A program made the translations under genes and the position numbers. Of a DNA stretch of 6,778 nucleotides, positions 5,561-6,778 are shown piece after piece. The stretch's first letter is position 1, and the number at the start of each line of letters is the position of its first letter. The DNA is from Oscillibacter sp. (GTDB taxonomy: Bacteria; Bacillota; Clostridia; Oscillospirales; Oscillospiraceae), in assembly GCA_003487665.1 (NCBI GenBank), contig DNFA01000077.1, positions 2,118 to 8,895 on the forward strand, written 5' to 3'. A model generated the notes under the pieces. The model ran no database searches and was not told the origin of the DNA. It worked only from the letters and a program-made list of their open reading frames with translations.

Positions 5561-5634
5561 GTCTTCCTCCCCCTTGTGGATTTCTTCCCCATACCCACCC
5601 GTTCCGTCCTACTCCTCCCCCCGTTTCGCCCCGG

Positions 5635-5683
5635 AAGTTGCACACAAACGGTCAACTTTTACCCGTTTTTCCAAAAATTTTTT
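5635..5683. repeat. Hairpin plus A-tract/T-tract motif, copy 2 (upstream of the phage operon)
   Basis: A hairpin with 6-bp arms AAGTTG (5635-5640) and CAACTT (5653-5658) and a 12-nt loop is followed on the plus strand by T-rich sequence and then five A and six T (5673-5683). Together with the copy at 3130-3181 it brackets the small zinc protein, terS and terL. On the minus strand the AT part would encode KIF, as it does at the end of terL, so this may be a relic of a gene end. The motif lies about 75 bp upstream of the first phage gene. Confidence 0.6.
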
Positions 5684-5703
5684 CTCCATCACGCCCGCAC
5701 CAC

Positions 5704-5732
5704 TGGATTTTCTCCTTCCTTCCCTGTATAAT
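5704..5732 (+). promoter_or_regulatory. Probable sigma-A promoter of the transporter gene
   Basis: A perfect -10 box TATAAT (5727-5732) lies 17 nt downstream of a weak -35 like TGGATT (5704-5709, three of six matches). The start of transcription would fall near 5739. A small GCCGC/GCGGC hairpin (5743-5755) would be at the very 5' end of the transcript. Confidence 0.6.
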
Positions 5733-5770
5733 GATTATTTGTGCCGCCCTGCGGCCAATCGAGAGATATA

Positions 5771-5775
5771 AGGAG
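5771..5775 (+). promoter_or_regulatory. Ribosome binding site of the transporter gene
   Basis: AGGAG lies 11 nt before the ATG at 5787. It supports that start over other in-frame candidates. Confidence 0.6.
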
Positions 5776-5786
5776 AGAGAACCGCC

Positions 5787-6677
5787 ATGTCCGCCACAAA
5801 GAAACTTATGGGTCATGTATACGCCATTTTCACCATACTGGTCTGGGGCAGCTGCTTCGTCCTGACCAAGGAGCTGCTGACCGCCTACACCGCCGTGCAG
5901 ATCATCCCCCTGCGCATGGGTCTTGCCTATCTGACCCTCTGGGTGCTCCGTCCCAAGACCATGAAGCTCCCGTGGAAGGATGAGCTGATGTTCATCCTCA
6001 TCGGCATCACCGGCGGCAGCTTCTACTTCTTCCTGCAAAACACCGCCCTGACCTATACCTACGCTGCCAACGTCAGTATCATCGTGGCTCTGTCCCCCAT
6101 CCTCACGGTCATTCTGGCACAGCTGTTCTCCCGCAGCGGCGAGCGTCTGGGCAAGTTCGTCTACATCGGCGCCGTCATCGCCATCGCCGGCGTGGTGCTG
6201 GTGGTGCTCAACGGCCAGCTGACCTTCCACCTGAACCCTCTGGGCGACCTGATCGCCCTGGCCGCCGCCCTCATGTGGGCGGTCTACTCCATTCTTATTA
6301 AGAAGTACACCGAGCGGTACGACAACTTCCTCGTCACCCGCCGCGTCATGCTCTGGGCATTCCTCACCGCCGTACCCCTCATGCTGCTGACGGACGGCAT
6401 GCCCGACCTGACGCCCCTGTTCACCACCCCCCGCATCCTGCTGAGCTGGCTGTTCCTGGGCGTGTTCGGCAACGCCGTCTGCTTCGCCATCTGGAACATC
6501 GCCTTCCAGCGTCTGGGCGTGGTCATCACCAACAACTACCTGTACGCCTCCCCCTTCGTCACGCTGGTGGTGGGCTACCTCCTGCTGGATGAGCAGATCA
6601 CCCTCATGAGCGTCATCGGCGCAGTGCTCATCACCGCCGGCGTCATCGTCGCCCTGAAAAAGCCCAAGGACGCATAA
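5787..6677 (+). CDS. EamA/DMT-family transporter (inner-membrane permease)
   Basis: A 296-residue integral membrane protein of the drug/metabolite transporter superfamily, with the usual length and two repeated EamA halves (about 10-140 and 150-290). About ten hydrophobic segments are visible. The first carries the family-typical pattern VWGSCFVLTKELL (19-31). Each half ends in the typical pattern, a loop with LSPILTVILAQLF in the first and YASPFVTLVVGYLLLDEQIT in the second, where the conserved SP motif and a Glu are seen. Substrates in this family include amino acids, nucleotides and other metabolites; the sequence does not tell which. The gene has its own promoter and terminator, and faces away from the phage genes. 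It is probably chromosomal, marking one edge of the prophage. Two stop codons stand in tandem (TAATGA). Confidence 0.9.
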   Translation: MSATKKLMGHVYAIFTILVWGSCFVLTKELLTAYTAVQIIPLRMGLAYLTLWVLRPKTMKLPWKDELMFILIGITGGSFYFFLQNTALTYTYAANVSIIVALSPILTVILAQLFSRSGERLGKFVYIGAVIAIAGVVLVVLNGQLTFHLNPLGDLIALAAALMWAVYSILIKKYTERYDNFLVTRRVMLWAFLTAVPLMLLTDGMPDLTPLFTTPRILLSWLFLGVFGNAVCFAIWNIAFQRLGVVITNNYLYASPFVTLVVGYLLLDEQITLMSVIGAVLITAGVIVALKKPKDA

Positions 6678-6687
6678 TGAAGAACGC

Positions 6688-6725
6688 ATAAAGAGAGAGG
6701 CTCCTGCGGGAGCCTCTCTCTTTAT
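6688..6725 (+). terminator. Intrinsic terminator of the transporter gene
   Basis: A perfect 17-bp stem (6688-6704 with 6709-6725) with the tight loop TGCG starts 10 nt after the stop codon. The arms end in AAA and TTT, but the T-run is short. The A/T ends make it usable from both sides. Confidence 0.85.
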
Positions 6726-6761
6726 ACCCTTCGTATGCCCCGCTCCCCGACATCCCATCCT

Positions 6762-6778
6762 GTAGGGGACGGCGTCCT
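6762..6778. repeat. Start of another GTAGGGGACGG repeat, cut by the window edge
   Basis: The last 17 bases match the beginning of the units at 356-384 and 4706-4736 (one mismatch at the final base). A third repeat island probably begins here. Confidence 0.6.

Noticed and set aside
5652..6758. A 368-residue open frame on the minus strand across the transporter
   Set aside because: It is the antisense of the EamA gene, with a Gly/Asp/Glu/Gln/His-rich composition and no domain. The plus-strand gene has promoter, ribosome binding site and terminator.

Overview
The window is about 6.8 kb of GC-rich DNA from what looks like a high-GC member of the Clostridia, most plausibly Oscillospirales (inference). 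The reasons are strong GGAGG-type ribosome binding sites, Firmicutes-type phage packaging genes, a Prp-family cysteine protease, and intergenic islands of short GC-rich hairpin repeats of the kind that litter such gut genomes. No rRNA or tRNA gene and no direct species marker is visible.

Layout: positions 5560 down to 510 on the minus strand hold a prophage packaging and procapsid cassette. In transcription order it contains a small two-CxxC protein, the small terminase TerS, the large terminase TerL, a portal protein, a Prp-like cysteine protease in the usual place of a prohead protease, and a short scaffold protein. All six frames are open. Most carry good ribosome binding sites, and two junctions are overlaps typical of translational coupling (8 nt and 4 nt). 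Together they would make the DNA-packaging motor, the portal vertex, and the scaffold with its maturation protease.

The cassette is isolated. No capsid gene follows the scaffold; a 510-bp gene-free stretch is there instead, rich in repeats. Upstream, only about 225 bp separate the first phage gene from a divergent, apparently chromosomal EamA/DMT-family transporter gene that has its own promoter and a perfect 17-bp terminator hairpin. A second repeat island of about 460 bp lies between terS and terL, where phages normally have almost no spacer. This points to a long-resident, possibly degraded or domesticated prophage remnant, although every gene in the window is intact.

The main unexplained structures are two. 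A hairpin plus A-tract/T-tract motif occurs twice, once at the 3' end of terL and once just upstream of the first phage gene, so the pair brackets the terminase block; the loop sequence is inverted between the two copies. The islands also carry a family of short hairpin repeats whose arms differ by compensating changes.
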